NCBI GenBank assembly: GCA_025928125.1
Contig: JAICKD010000012.1
Location: forward strand, 1 to 15,442
Length of the DNA: 15,442 bases
Direction of reading: 5' to 3'
Source of the DNA: Ktedonobacterales bacterium
Lineage (GTDB): Bacteria; Chloroflexota; Ktedonobacteria; Ktedonobacterales; JADMIN01
Part shown: in pieces, positions 1 to 7,463 of the stretch
How the letters are laid out: the number at the start of each line of letters is the position of its first letter
Position numbering within the stretch: position 1 is the first letter of the stretch
The notes under the pieces: model-generated
The model's input: only the letters and a program-made list of their open reading frames with translations
What the model was told of the DNA's origin: nothing
Databases searched by the model: none
Made by a program: the position numbers and the translations under genes

Positions 1-555
1 ATAATCGGCCAGCAATTCCAGCAGGAAGGCCTCGAACTCGGCGTCCGAGCGGTCCAACTCATCGATCAGCAGGACCGGCGGCGTCTCGCCCGGCGCGCTG
101 CTGATCGCCTGTAAGAGCGGCCGCTCGATCAGGAACTCCGGCGCGAAGACATCGCGGACGTGCGCCAGCGCCGTCTCGGGCGTCTCACGCCCATCACGCG
201 CATTGTCGAGCAAGCGGATGGCAAGCAACTGGCGGGCGTAGTTCCACTCATAGACGGCGGTCGCCTGGTCGATGCCCTCATAGCATTGCAGCCGGATCAA
301 TTGCGTATGCAGAATATCCGCCAGCACGCGCGCAACCTCGGTCTTGCCCACGCCCGGCTCGCCCTCCAGCAGCAGTGGCTTCTGGCGCTTGATGGCCAGA
401 TAGAGCGCCGTGGCTAGCCCACGGTCAGCGATATAGGCGCGGGCGGCGAGCGCGCTGACCACATCGTCGATGCTGTTGAGCGAATCGGGTTGCCGCAGGG
501 TGGTTGGGTTGGGCGCGCTCGCGGCGCTATCTACTGGACGCTGCTGGTCGGTCAC
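1..555 (-). CDS. MoxR-family AAA+ ATPase, N-terminal part (runs off window)
   Basis: The minus-strand frame encodes 185 residues and is still open at the window edge. Reading from the GTG at 555, a disordered Pro/Ser/Gln-rich leader of about 25 residues is followed by an AAA+ core with Walker A GEPGVGKTE (about residues 64-72) and Walker B VLLIDELD (about 163-170). These signatures and their spacing are typical of the MoxR family: cytoplasmic ATPases that usually work with VWA-domain partners in metal-centre insertion or complex remodelling. The family is about 300 residues long, so roughly the C-terminal third lies outside the window. I chose the GTG at 555 because AGGAGG sits 8 nt upstream of it. 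An in-frame ATG at 561 would be only 2 nt from that site. The gene diverges from ftsH. A downstream VWA gene would be expected but cannot be seen. Confidence 0.9.
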   Translation of the reverse strand, partial: MTDQQRPVDSAASAPNPTTLRQPDSLNSIDDVVSALAARAYIADRGLATALYLAIKRQKPLLLEGEPGVGKTEVARVLADILHTQLIRLQCYEGIDQATAVYEWNYARQLLAIRLLDNARDGRETPETALAHVRDVFAPEFLIERPLLQAISSAPGETPPVLLIDELDRSDAEFEAFLLELLADY

Positions 556-942
556 AAGCATCTCCTCCTGCGGACAGGTACGATATGTGCATAATGCGGG
601 AATAGGCCGGGTAAGTGGCATCGCTTTCTGAATTGTAGCACGCGCCGCGACCCCGCTGTACGTATGACTATATCGAGACTAGTATCCATGCGGCGTAGGC
701 GTATTTAGCACACTGGGGACAGAGGTACGTGGTGTTTGCACCCAAATGGCTCTTCGCGACGTACTACTGTATGAGAGTTCGAGACGCATCATGACACTCA
801 CGCCAATGCAGGCTGATATCGGGTGCGCTATAATGAAGAAATACTCGTCTGCCGCCGCCCAGATGTGGGCAATACCGGCCAGACGGTGCTTCGCGCCACG
901 GGCGCGGGCGCTTTCCTTGCGAGAAAGCAGGTGCCAGAGAGC
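556..942. other. divergent intergenic region between moxR-like gene and ftsH
   Basis: This stretch of nearly 390 bases separates two divergent genes and should contain both promoters. The only strong element I see is a perfect TATAAT at 829-834 on the plus strand. Reading frames that cross this region appear to be non-coding shadows or an over-extended ftsH start. I see no hairpin terminator and no RNA gene. Confidence 0.6.
829..834 (+). promoter_or_regulatory. probable -10 element of the ftsH promoter (TATAAT)
   Basis: A perfect TATAAT lies about 110 bases upstream of the chosen ftsH start. No good TTGACA-like -35 box is visible at 16-18 bp spacing, so the promoter call rests on the -10 match alone. 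If it is used, transcription begins near 841. That would exclude the longest possible ftsH start (GTG at 823) and imply a 5' leader of about 100 nt. Confidence 0.45.
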
Positions 943-3171
943 ATGTTCAACAGGCCCACGAAACGGGCGCAACAGCAGCAGAAGGATACGCGTCCTGCGC
1001 CTGCCATAGCTGATGCCCTCCGTAATAACAATGATGGCGCGCCGCCCCGGCCGCCGATGGAACGTCCACCCAATCAGACTCCTAATGGTACGAACCGGCC
1101 TCGCGGCAATACTGGCCTCGGCTGGATTACCCGGCTGCTGGTCCTGCTGCTGCTGCTCATCGTCGGCTACCAGCTCTATGTTAACCTGGTACCGAACAAC
1201 AGCTCTAGCTCGATTAACATGGCCTATAGCGACTTCCTGCTTCAGGTCAATGCGGGCAATGTGAAAACGGTGACCATAGGCGATGACCATAATGTGACTG
1301 GCCAACTCAAGGATAAGATCACCTATACGCAGCAAGATAAGACCCAGGTCACTTCTGATACATTCAAGACATATCTGCCGCCATTCACTGACGATGCACA
1401 GTTACAGCAGGATTTGATCCAGGGTAACGTCCAGGTCTTTGGCAAGCAGTCTGGCTCGAATGATCTGTGGATCGGCTTGCTGATCAATGTGCTGCCCATC
1501 GCGGCGCTGCTCGGCCTGCTCTTCTGGCTCTCACGTCGGGCGACACAGAGCCAGCAGAACATCTTCAACTTCGGACGGAGCCGGGCGAAGCTCATCATGG
1601 AGGACCGCCCCAGCACGACCTTCGCCGATGTGGCGGGCGTTGATGAGGCGAAATCCGAACTGGAAGAGGTGGTCGAGTTCCTCAAGACGCCGCAGAAGTT
1701 CCAGCGGCTCGGCGGCAAGATTCCGAAGGGCGCCCTGCTGGTTGGCCCTCCGGGAACCGGCAAGACGCTCCTGGCGCGCGCCGTGGCCGGCGAGGCGGGT
1801 GTCCCCTTCTTCTCGATGTCTGGCTCGGAGTTCGTCGAGGTGTTGGTGGGCGTGGGCGCGAGCCGCGTGCGCGACCTCTTCGATCAGGCGAAGAAGGCTG
1901 CCCCAAGCATCATCTTCATTGATGAGATCGACGCTGTGGGTCGCCAGCGCGGCACCAGCCTGACTACCAATGACGAGCGCGAGCAGACGCTCAACCAGTT
2001 GCTGGTGGAGATGGACGGCTTCGACTCGCACCAGGCTGTTGTGGTTATCGCGGCGACGAACCGCCCCGATAACCTCGACCAGGCGCTGCTGCGCCCAGGC
2101 CGCTTCGACCGCCGGGTGACGGTGGACCGCCCCGACTGGAAGGGCCGCCAGGCGATTCTGATGATCCACTCGCGCGGCGTGCCGCTGGCCAGCGACGTTG
2201 ACCTCCAGCAGATCGCGCGGATGACGACGGGCATGGTGGGCGCCGATCTGGCGAACCTCATCAACGAGTCGGCGCTGCTGGCGGCGCGGCGGAACCTCGA
2301 GCGCGTCAACATGAAGTGTTTATATGACGCGCTAGACCGCATTCAGCTTGGCGCGGAGCGGCCACTGGTGCTCACCGAGGAGGACTTGCACGTCGTCGCG
2401 GTCCATGAGGCGGGCCACGCGCTCGTCGGCCTGCTGACGCCGCACTCCGACCCGGTGACCAAGGTGACAATCGTACCGCGCGGCCAGGCGCTCGGCGTGA
2501 CGCAGTATACGCCGACGGACGACCGCTACAACTACTCGCGCGACTACCTGTTCGGGCGCATCATGACCGCGCTGGGCGGGCGCGCCGCCGAGGATGTCTC
2601 GATTGGCAGCATCACTACTGGCGCGGAGAATGATTTGCAGCAGGTGACGCTGATTGCCCGCAGCATGGTCACGCGCTGGGGTATGAGCAGCCGCGTGGGT
2701 CTGGTCTCGTTCAGCGACCGGCCCAGCCCGTTCGGTGGTCCAGGCGCCGACTTCGGCCAGAAGGACTACAGCGACGCAACGGCGGCGCTGATCGACGAGG
2801 AGACGCGCAATCTGGTGCAATCCGCCTACCAGCAGGTGCGCAATATGCTCTCTGAGCATAAGGTGACGCTGGAGCGGATCGCGCAGGAGCTACGCCGCCA
2901 GGAGACGGTTGACGCCAAGCGACTCGGCCAGATTCTGGTGGAGACGGGTGTGAGCCTGGCAGAGGTCGCCCCAATCCTCGGCGCTGAAACCGTCGGGGCC
3001 GATGGACAGCCAGCAACGCTGCCCGATGACACCAATGCCAATAATGGCAACGATGGCGCGGATGGCAACAGCGGCGCTGCCAACGGCGCGGGCGGCACGG
3101 GGACATCGAGCACGACGCCGACGCCCGGCGCATCCACGACGCCGGACTGGCTGACGCCGCCACAAAACTAA
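943..3171 (+). CDS. ftsH: ATP-dependent zinc metalloprotease FtsH
   Basis: This is a membrane-anchored AAA+ protease that degrades misfolded membrane proteins and short-lived regulators. From the ATG at 943 it is 742 residues. A Gln/Pro/Asn-rich cytoplasmic N-tail (1-60) is followed by TM1 (about 63-82), a short extracytoplasmic domain, TM2 (about 176-196) and the AAA+ module. That module has Walker A GPPGTGKT (268-275), Walker B IIFIDEID (323-330) and arginine fingers in RPGRFDR (R384, R387). The peptidase domain has the zinc site HEAGH (488-492) and a probable third ligand, D564 in AENDLQ. The last 55 or so residues are low-complexity Asn/Gly/Thr/Pro. The frame opens earlier, at a GTG (823), but that codon overlaps a TATAAT box and the extra 40 residues look non-conserved, so I prefer 943 (AGGTG about 9 nt upstream). 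The gene appears monocistronic; the mobile element begins about 70 bp downstream. Confidence 0.97.
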   Translation: MFNRPTKRAQQQQKDTRPAPAIADALRNNNDGAPPRPPMERPPNQTPNGTNRPRGNTGLGWITRLLVLLLLLIVGYQLYVNLVPNNSSSSINMAYSDFLLQVNAGNVKTVTIGDDHNVTGQLKDKITYTQQDKTQVTSDTFKTYLPPFTDDAQLQQDLIQGNVQVFGKQSGSNDLWIGLLINVLPIAALLGLLFWLSRRATQSQQNIFNFGRSRAKLIMEDRPSTTFADVAGVDEAKSELEEVVEFLKTPQKFQRLGGKIPKGALLVGPPGTGKTLLARAVAGEAGVPFFSMSGSEFVEVLVGVGASRVRDLFDQAKKAAPSIIFIDEIDAVGRQRGTSLTTNDEREQTLNQLLVEMDGFDSHQAVVVIAATNRPDNLDQALLRPGRFDRRVTVDRPDWKGRQAILMIHSRGVPLASDVDLQQIARMTTGMVGADLANLINESALLAARRNLERVNMKCLYDALDRIQLGAERPLVLTEEDLHVVAVHEAGHALVGLLTPHSDPVTKVTIVPRGQALGVTQYTPTDDRYNYSRDYLFGRIMTALGGRAAEDVSIGSITTGAENDLQQVTLIARSMVTRWGMSSRVGLVSFSDRPSPFGGPGADFGQKDYSDATAALIDEETRNLVQSAYQQVRNMLSEHKVTLERIAQELRRQETVDAKRLGQILVETGVSLAEVAPILGAETVGADGQPATLPDDTNANNGNDGADGNSGAANGAGGTGTSSTTPTPGASTTPDWLTPPQN

Positions 3172-3244
3172 CCGCGGACTACACCCACGGATTCGCACAC
3201 GAGCTGGATGCTGGAAACAGTGTCCGGCTCGTTGCCTGCTCTCT

Positions 3245-3289
3245 CGGCCATAAATGGCCGGAGTAAGACCAGACAGGCCATAAATGGCC
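3245..3289 (+). repeat. left hairpin pair of the RAYT element
   Basis: There are two copies of GGCCAT-AA-ATGGCC. The first (3245-3260) has one extra C-G pair, giving a 7-bp stem with a 2-nt loop. The second lies at 3276-3289. The 16-bp spacer between the 14-bp cores is closely matched, in inverted form, at the right end of the element. Confidence 0.85.
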
Positions 3290-3507
3290 GCCCGCCGGAC
3301 CTCTCACGCGCTTCTTAATATGCCTCCGCAACGGAGAGGTCGGCGCCTACCTATCACCCGTGGGTGGCTTCATTTCGCTCCAATTCAGAATCGGATGCTG
3401 CTCTACTGCGCCCTCTTGCATCACGACAATCTGGCGGTAATAATGGCCTTGGAACGAAGGACGCGCCCTTCATAACAGCTACGTTGACCAGTGAAAGGCA
3501 TGGTGCA

Positions 3508-3918
3508 ATGGGACAGACAGCGCAACAACGTGCTGGTCCAGCGATGTATCACGTTAATTTCCATACCTACCGCAACCGCCCGGTCTTCGAGTCAGCTGAG
3601 TACCTCTCGCTGGCAGAGACGGCTTTCGCCGATGTGCTGACGCATTGGGCGATACCTTGTGTCGCCTGGACCATTATGCCCACGCATGTACACTTGATGG
3701 TCGTCACATTTCCCGATCAGCAGCTTGGCAAGATTCTGAACCTCATTAAAGGTCGAACGTCACGAGGCGTATTAGACGTTGCACCAGAACTTCGCGGCGA
3801 TCTCGGCAACCATCTCTGGCAGGAAGGTTATCACTGGGTATTGATCAAAGATCAGCGCCAATGTGCTAACACCATTCGCTATATCCGCGAAAATCGCCGT
3901 CAAGGCGGTTTAGAATGA
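3508..3918 (+). CDS. REP-associated tyrosine transposase (RAYT / IS200-like Y1 family)
   Basis: The product is a 136-residue single-strand DNA nuclease/transposase of the HUH Y1 family. The metal-binding HUH motif is HVH (60-62) within MPTHVHLM. The family LW-x-E/R-GY element is present as LWQEGYHW (103-110). The likely catalytic tyrosine is Y125 in IRYIRENR, followed by GGL as in RAYTs. The protein ends right after this motif and lacks the C-terminal extension of longer RAYTs, so it is near the short, IS200-like end of the family. ATG 3508 is preceded by GAAAGG 9 nt upstream. The frame stays open to 3364, but those upstream residues do not resemble the family. It sits between inverted hairpin pairs of the kind RAYTs are known to recognise. 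Both key motifs are intact, so the protein may be active. Confidence 0.9.
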   Translation: MGQTAQQRAGPAMYHVNFHTYRNRPVFESAEYLSLAETAFADVLTHWAIPCVAWTIMPTHVHLMVVTFPDQQLGKILNLIKGRTSRGVLDVAPELRGDLGNHLWQEGYHWVLIKDQRQCANTIRYIRENRRQGGLE

Positions 3919-4022
3919 CATCACCGGCAGACGGCAACCCCTCTGCCCGCGTGCTAGCTTCGCTGTATACCTCCAATTTTGCGATAGTGGCGTGAGCCTC
4001 AACTCTTGCCACACCACAGGAT

Positions 4023-4067
4023 GGCCATTTATGGCCCGTCTGGCATTACCCCGGCCATTTATGGCCG
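4023..4067 (-). repeat. right hairpin pair of the RAYT element (inverted)
   Basis: GGCCAT-TT-ATGGCC occurs at 4023-4036 and again, with an extra flanking C-G pair, at 4052-4067. The 16-bp spacer is the reverse complement of the left-end spacer with four substitutions. The pair lies in the leader region of hutU, so it could influence hutU transcription or mRNA structure as well as marking the element end. Confidence 0.85.
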
Positions 4068-4207
4068 AGAGAGGGTATGCCGCCAGCCAGCCCTCCTTGT
4101 CACCATCCGTGCCACCGTGCTATCGTGCGATGGCGGCTCCATACACAGCCGCAACCATGAATTGCCCAGCATTGCGACGAGGCAGCGAGGAAGGCGAAGG
4201 CGACAAG

Positions 4208-5899
4208 ATGACCGAGCAACAGCAACAGACAAGCCAGCAACATAGCGGCCCACGACCCGTGCGCGCGCCGCGCGGAACCGAGATATCGTGCAAGGGCTGG
4301 CAGCAGGAAGCCGCTCTCCGCATGCTGATGAACAACCTCGACCCCGAGGTGGCCGAGCGCCCCGACGATCTGGTGGTCTACGGCGGCTCGGGGCGGGCGG
4401 CGCGCAACTGGGACTGCTTCGACGCTATTGTGCGCTCGCTGCGGTCGCTCGAAGGCGACGAGACGTTGCTGGTGCAGTCAGGCAAGCCGGTCGGCATCTT
4501 CCGCACCCATCCCGGCGCGCCGCGCGTGCTAATCGCCAACTCGAATCTCGTGCCGCATTGGGCCAACTGGGACGAGTTCCGCCGCCTGGAGGCGCTTGGC
4601 CTGACGATGTATGGCCAGATGACCGCAGGCTCGTGGATCTACATCGGCTCGCAGGGCATCGTCCAGGGGACGTATGAGACCTTCGCTGAGGCGGCGCGCC
4701 AGCACTATAACGGCACGCTCAAGAACACCATCACACTGACCGCAGGCCTAGGCGGCATGGGCGGCGCGCAACCGCTGGCCGTCACGATGAACGAGGGCGT
4801 CTGCCTCGCTGTCGAGGTTGACCCGGCGCGCATCCAGCGGCGGCTGGATACCGGCTACCTCGACGAGATGGTGACCGACCTGGATGAAGCGCTGCATCGC
4901 GCCGAAGAGTATCGCAGCCAGGGCGTCGCAAAGAGCATCGGGCTGCTGGGCAACGCCGCCGAAATCTTCCCGGAGATCGTCCGGCGCGGCGTTCGCATGG
5001 ACCTCGTCACCGACCAGACGGCAGCCCATGACGCGCTCAACGGCTACGTACCCGCCGGGCTGACGCTGGAGGAGGCCAACGACCTGCGCCAGCGCGATCC
5101 GCAGGAGTATGAGCGCCGCTCGCTCGCCTCGATGGCGGAGCATGTGCGCGCGATGCTGGACTTCGACGAGATGGGCGCGGTCGTCTTCGACTATGGCAAC
5201 AATCTGCGCGGGCAGGCGCTGCGCGTCGGCGTGGAGGACGCGATGCACTTCCCCGGCTTCGTACCGGCGTTCATTCGCCCGCTCTTCTGCCGTGGTGTCG
5301 GCCCGTTCCGCTGGGTGGCGCTCTCGGGCGACCCAGCGGACATCCAGCGTACCGATGAGGAGATGCTGCGACTCTTCCCAGAAAACGAGTCGCTGGCCCG
5401 CTGGATTCGCATGGCGCAGGAGCGTATCCAGTTCCAGGGATTGCCGGCGCGCATCTGCTGGATCGGCTATGGCGAGCGCGATAAGGCGGGACTGGCCTTC
5501 AATGAGCTGGTGCGGCGCGGCGAGGTCAAGGCGCCGATCGTCATCGGGCGCGACCACCTCGACTCCGGCTCGGTCGCATCACCGTACCGCGAGACCGAGG
5601 CCATGCGCGATGGCTCAGACGCTATTGCCGACTGGCCAGTGCTCAACGCGCTACTCAATACGGCCAGTGGCGCGTCGTGGGTATCCTTCCACCATGGCGG
5701 CGGCGTCGGCATCGGCTACTCGCTGCACGCGGGCGTCGTGGTGGTGGCCGATGGCACCGACGAGGCGGCGGAGAAGCTGGCGCGCGTGCTGACCAACGAC
5801 CCCGGCACAGGCGTCATGCGCCACGCCGACGCGGGCTACGATATCGCCATCGACCACGCGCGCGCCACTGGGATGAATCTGCCGATGGTGGGGGAATAG
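4208..5899 (+). CDS. hutU: urocanate hydratase
   Basis: Urocanate hydratase converts urocanate to imidazolonepropionate, the second step of histidine degradation, in the cytoplasm with tightly bound NAD+. The protein is 563 residues, close to the family norm of about 555. Recognisable segments are VYGGSGRAARNW (57-68), the glycine-rich NAD-binding GGMGGAQ (182-188), the ARICWIG block holding the conserved cysteine C417 near the active site, and the C-terminal WVSFHHGGGVGIGYSLHAG (491-509). The ATG at 4208 has a GAAGG 7 nt upstream. The frame is open back to 3992, but that extension would translate through the hairpin repeats of the mobile element and is not plausible. No hutH or hutI is visible here, so the rest of the pathway must lie elsewhere. 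The gene is flanked on both sides by related palindromic elements. Confidence 0.97.
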   Translation: MTEQQQQTSQQHSGPRPVRAPRGTEISCKGWQQEAALRMLMNNLDPEVAERPDDLVVYGGSGRAARNWDCFDAIVRSLRSLEGDETLLVQSGKPVGIFRTHPGAPRVLIANSNLVPHWANWDEFRRLEALGLTMYGQMTAGSWIYIGSQGIVQGTYETFAEAARQHYNGTLKNTITLTAGLGGMGGAQPLAVTMNEGVCLAVEVDPARIQRRLDTGYLDEMVTDLDEALHRAEEYRSQGVAKSIGLLGNAAEIFPEIVRRGVRMDLVTDQTAAHDALNGYVPAGLTLEEANDLRQRDPQEYERRSLASMAEHVRAMLDFDEMGAVVFDYGNNLRGQALRVGVEDAMHFPGFVPAFIRPLFCRGVGPFRWVALSGDPADIQRTDEEMLRLFPENESLARWIRMAQERIQFQGLPARICWIGYGERDKAGLAFNELVRRGEVKAPIVIGRDHLDSGSVASPYRETEAMRDGSDAIADWPVLNALLNTASGASWVSFHHGGGVGIGYSLHAGVVVVADGTDEAAEKLARVLTNDPGTGVMRHADAGYDIAIDHARATGMNLPMVGE

Positions 5900-5915
5900 A
5901 CCTCTTCGGTCCGGG

Positions 5916-6054
5916 TCTCGGCCATAAATGGCCGGAGTAACCGGGATTGGGCCATGAATGGCCGTCTCGCCCCTCGGGGCGAGCAGGGCGGCGATTGCCG
6001 CCCTGTCGGGCTTTCAAGCCCTTCTGCCTATACCCCGGCCTTTCAAGGCCGAGA
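5916..6054 (+). repeat. 139-bp transposase-less hairpin element (REPIN/MITE-like)
   Basis: The outer ends are inverted (TCTCGGCC) and resemble those of the RAYT element upstream. Six hairpins follow in order: CGGCCAT-AA-ATGGCCG (5919-5934), GGCCAT-GA-ATGGCC (5950-5963), CTCGCCCC-TC-GGGGCGAG (5966-5983), AGGGCGGC-GATT-GCCGCCCT (5985-6004), GGGCTT-TC-AAGCCC (6008-6021) and GGCCTT-TC-AAGGCC (6037-6050). The left pair and its spacer start (ggagtaa) match the left end of the RAYT element. The right pair keeps the layout and the acccc spacer end but has different stem bases. It contains no gene and looks like a non-autonomous derivative lying between hutU and the next gene. Confidence 0.8.
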
Positions 6055-6092
6055 GCGCATTCAACATCTCACCTGTCACAGAAAGCCAAGAC

Positions 6093-6620
6093 ATGAGCAG
6101 CGCTTCACCATCCACCGAGAGCGCACCCGATACGTCGCGCAAAATGGCCGTCCGCGCGCTCATCATTCTGGTGATAATCACGGTTGTGCTGGCAGCGATC
6201 ACGGCGGTCTATATATTCAGCCGCCCATCCTATGCGGGCGAGTGGGTTGGACCGGGCAATGTGCAGGGGTCGGGCAGCCCGAATGCGGTCGTTGCTTCGC
6301 TCACCTTGGGGCAGAATCTGCTCGGCGGCATCAGCGGCTCGGGGAGCGTCTGCGCGGCGACTGGCAGTACGCTGGCGCGCGTTCCGGTGACCGTCGATGG
6401 CCGCCTCTCCGGCTCAACCGCCAGCCTGACCCTGCACGCGCACGGGGGAAGTGCATCCGTCATTCCCGCGACACTCGCCGTCCAGGGAAATCTCAACCAG
6501 GGCCAGCTGACCATTAGCGCGGGCGAGCCTGCGTTCCTGCTACTGACCCTGCAACAGGGCAACGCCAGCGACTTCAATGCCGCCTGTAATCAGCTTATCC
6601 AGCCCGCGTCGGGGAATTAA
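6093..6620 (+). CDS. single-pass membrane-anchored protein of unknown function
   Basis: I do not recognise a family for this 175-residue product. A short Ser/Thr-rich cytoplasmic tail (1-19, ending in an R-K pair) precedes one strongly hydrophobic segment (about 20-43). The rest (44-175) would be outside the cell. It is rich in Gly, Ser, Ala, Thr and Val with alternating polar/hydrophobic stretches that suggest a beta-sandwich. Two cysteines, C87 and C165, could form a disulfide. The ATG at 6093 has only a weak AGAAAG upstream. The frame opens at 5958, but that would translate through the hairpin element. The stop lies 13 nt before the ureohydrolase gene, so they are likely co-transcribed. 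Nothing in the sequence ties it to histidine metabolism. Confidence 0.75.
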   Translation: MSSASPSTESAPDTSRKMAVRALIILVIITVVLAAITAVYIFSRPSYAGEWVGPGNVQGSGSPNAVVASLTLGQNLLGGISGSGSVCAATGSTLARVPVTVDGRLSGSTASLTLHAHGGSASVIPATLAVQGNLNQGQLTISAGEPAFLLLTLQQGNASDFNAACNQLIQPASGN

Positions 6621-6633
6621 CAGGGAGGAGACC

Positions 6634-7431
6634 ATGGCAGATAAGGTAACAGTGGTTGGCGTACCGCTCGACGAGAACTCGTCATTCCTGCACGGGCCAG
6701 CTCTCGCCCCAGCGCGCATCCGCACCGTGCTGCATGCTGGCGCGATGAATCTGACCACCGAGGACGGCGTTGACCTCGGCGCGCGCAGCGACTGGCACGA
6801 CATAGGCAATCTGGAGCTAGGCACGGGCGAGGCGGCGTTTGCCGATATCGAACGTCAAATGGCGGAGCTACTCGCCACTGGCACGCGCGTGCTGGCTCTG
6901 GGCGGCGACCACTCGATCACCTACCCCATTATCCGCGCCGTCGCGGGCGTCCACCTCAAGCTGACGATTTTGCACATCGACGCGCATCCCGACCTCTACG
7001 ACGAGTTCGACGGCAGCCGCCGGTCGCACGCCTGTCCCTTCGCGCGCATCATGGAAAACGGGCTGGCGTCACGGCTGGTGCAGGTGGGCATCCGCGCGAT
7101 GAACGCCCATCAGCGGCAACAGGCGGAGCACTTCGGCGTTGAGGTGATCGAGATGCGCGCGTTCCGCCCCGACCTGGCGCTCGACCTGCGCGGGCCAATC
7201 TACGTCTCGCTTGATCTCGACGCGCTCGACCCCGCGTTCGCGCCGGGCGTCTCCCATCACGAGCCTGGTGGTCTCAGCACGCGCGATGTGCTGCGGTTGC
7301 TTTCGAGCATCGAGGGACCAATCATCGGCGCCGACATCGTAGAGTACAATCCCATCCGTGACCATGCCGACATGACCGCCGCGGTGGCTGCCAAGTTCTA
7401 CAAAGAGCTGGTAGGCTACCTGCTGAAATAG
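6634..7431 (+). CDS. ureohydrolase (arginase/agmatinase/formimidoylglutamase family)
   Basis: This is a binuclear-manganese hydrolase of 265 residues that cleaves a guanidino or formimino group. The metal ligands are all visible: H93 (GGDHS), D116, H118 and D120 (DAHPD), and D194 and D196 (SLDLDALDP). Several stretches resemble plant mitochondrial arginases as I remember them: GVPLDENSSFLHGPA near the N-terminus, SHACPFARIM, GVSHHEPGGLSTRDVL and DIVEYNP. The substrate (arginine, agmatine or N-formimidoylglutamate) cannot be decided from sequence. The nearby hutU favours a HutG-like role, while the resemblance favours arginase or agmatinase. A strong GGGAGG site lies 7 nt before ATG 6634. The gene follows the membrane protein by 13 nt and precedes the ATP-grasp gene by 32 nt. 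Confidence 0.9.
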   Translation: MADKVTVVGVPLDENSSFLHGPALAPARIRTVLHAGAMNLTTEDGVDLGARSDWHDIGNLELGTGEAAFADIERQMAELLATGTRVLALGGDHSITYPIIRAVAGVHLKLTILHIDAHPDLYDEFDGSRRSHACPFARIMENGLASRLVQVGIRAMNAHQRQQAEHFGVEVIEMRAFRPDLALDLRGPIYVSLDLDALDPAFAPGVSHHEPGGLSTRDVLRLLSSIEGPIIGADIVEYNPIRDHADMTAAVAAKFYKELVGYLLK

Positions 7432-7463
7432 CCGAAATCATGTCGATTGAGAGAGGATGAACC

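Larger units (their letters stand above)
3239..4073 (+). mobile_element. RAYT-carrying element with inverted paired-hairpin ends
   Basis: This 835-bp segment is bounded by inverted repeats of about 50 bp, each consisting of two 14-bp hairpins separated by 16 bp. The left end reads CTCTCT, GGCCATAAATGGCC, a spacer beginning ggagtaag, then GGCCATAAATGGCC. The reverse complement of the right end reads CTCTCT, GGCCATAAATGGCC, a spacer beginning ggggtaat, then GGCCATAAATGGCC. A single short Y1-family transposase gene lies inside. Paired palindromes around a RAYT gene are the arrangement known for REP/REPIN systems and IS200/IS605-like elements. The boundaries are set by where inverted identity stops. 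I see no target duplication, as expected for Y1 transposition. The element separates ftsH from hutU. Confidence 0.8.

Noticed and set aside
594..620. GGCCGGGTAAGTGGCAT resembling an end of the GGCCAT element
   Set aside because: The match is short and lacks any hairpin partner, so it is likely chance.
3992..4207. In-frame N-terminal extension of hutU
   Set aside because: It would translate through the right-end hairpins of the mobile element, has no ribosome binding site and makes the protein longer than the family; ATG 4208 has a good GAAGG site.
4748..5557. 269-residue minus-strand frame opposite hutU
   Set aside because: An antisense shadow of a clearly conserved gene in GC-rich DNA, with no ribosome binding site.
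3239..6054. Possible CRISPR-like array because of repeated 14-bp units spaced by 16 bp
   Set aside because: Only pairs of units occur, the spacers are themselves repeated between copies, and there are no cas genes; the layout fits REP-type hairpins.
5958..6092. In-frame extension of the membrane protein gene
   Set aside because: It would translate most of the hairpin element; the transmembrane segment is correctly placed only with the start at 6093.
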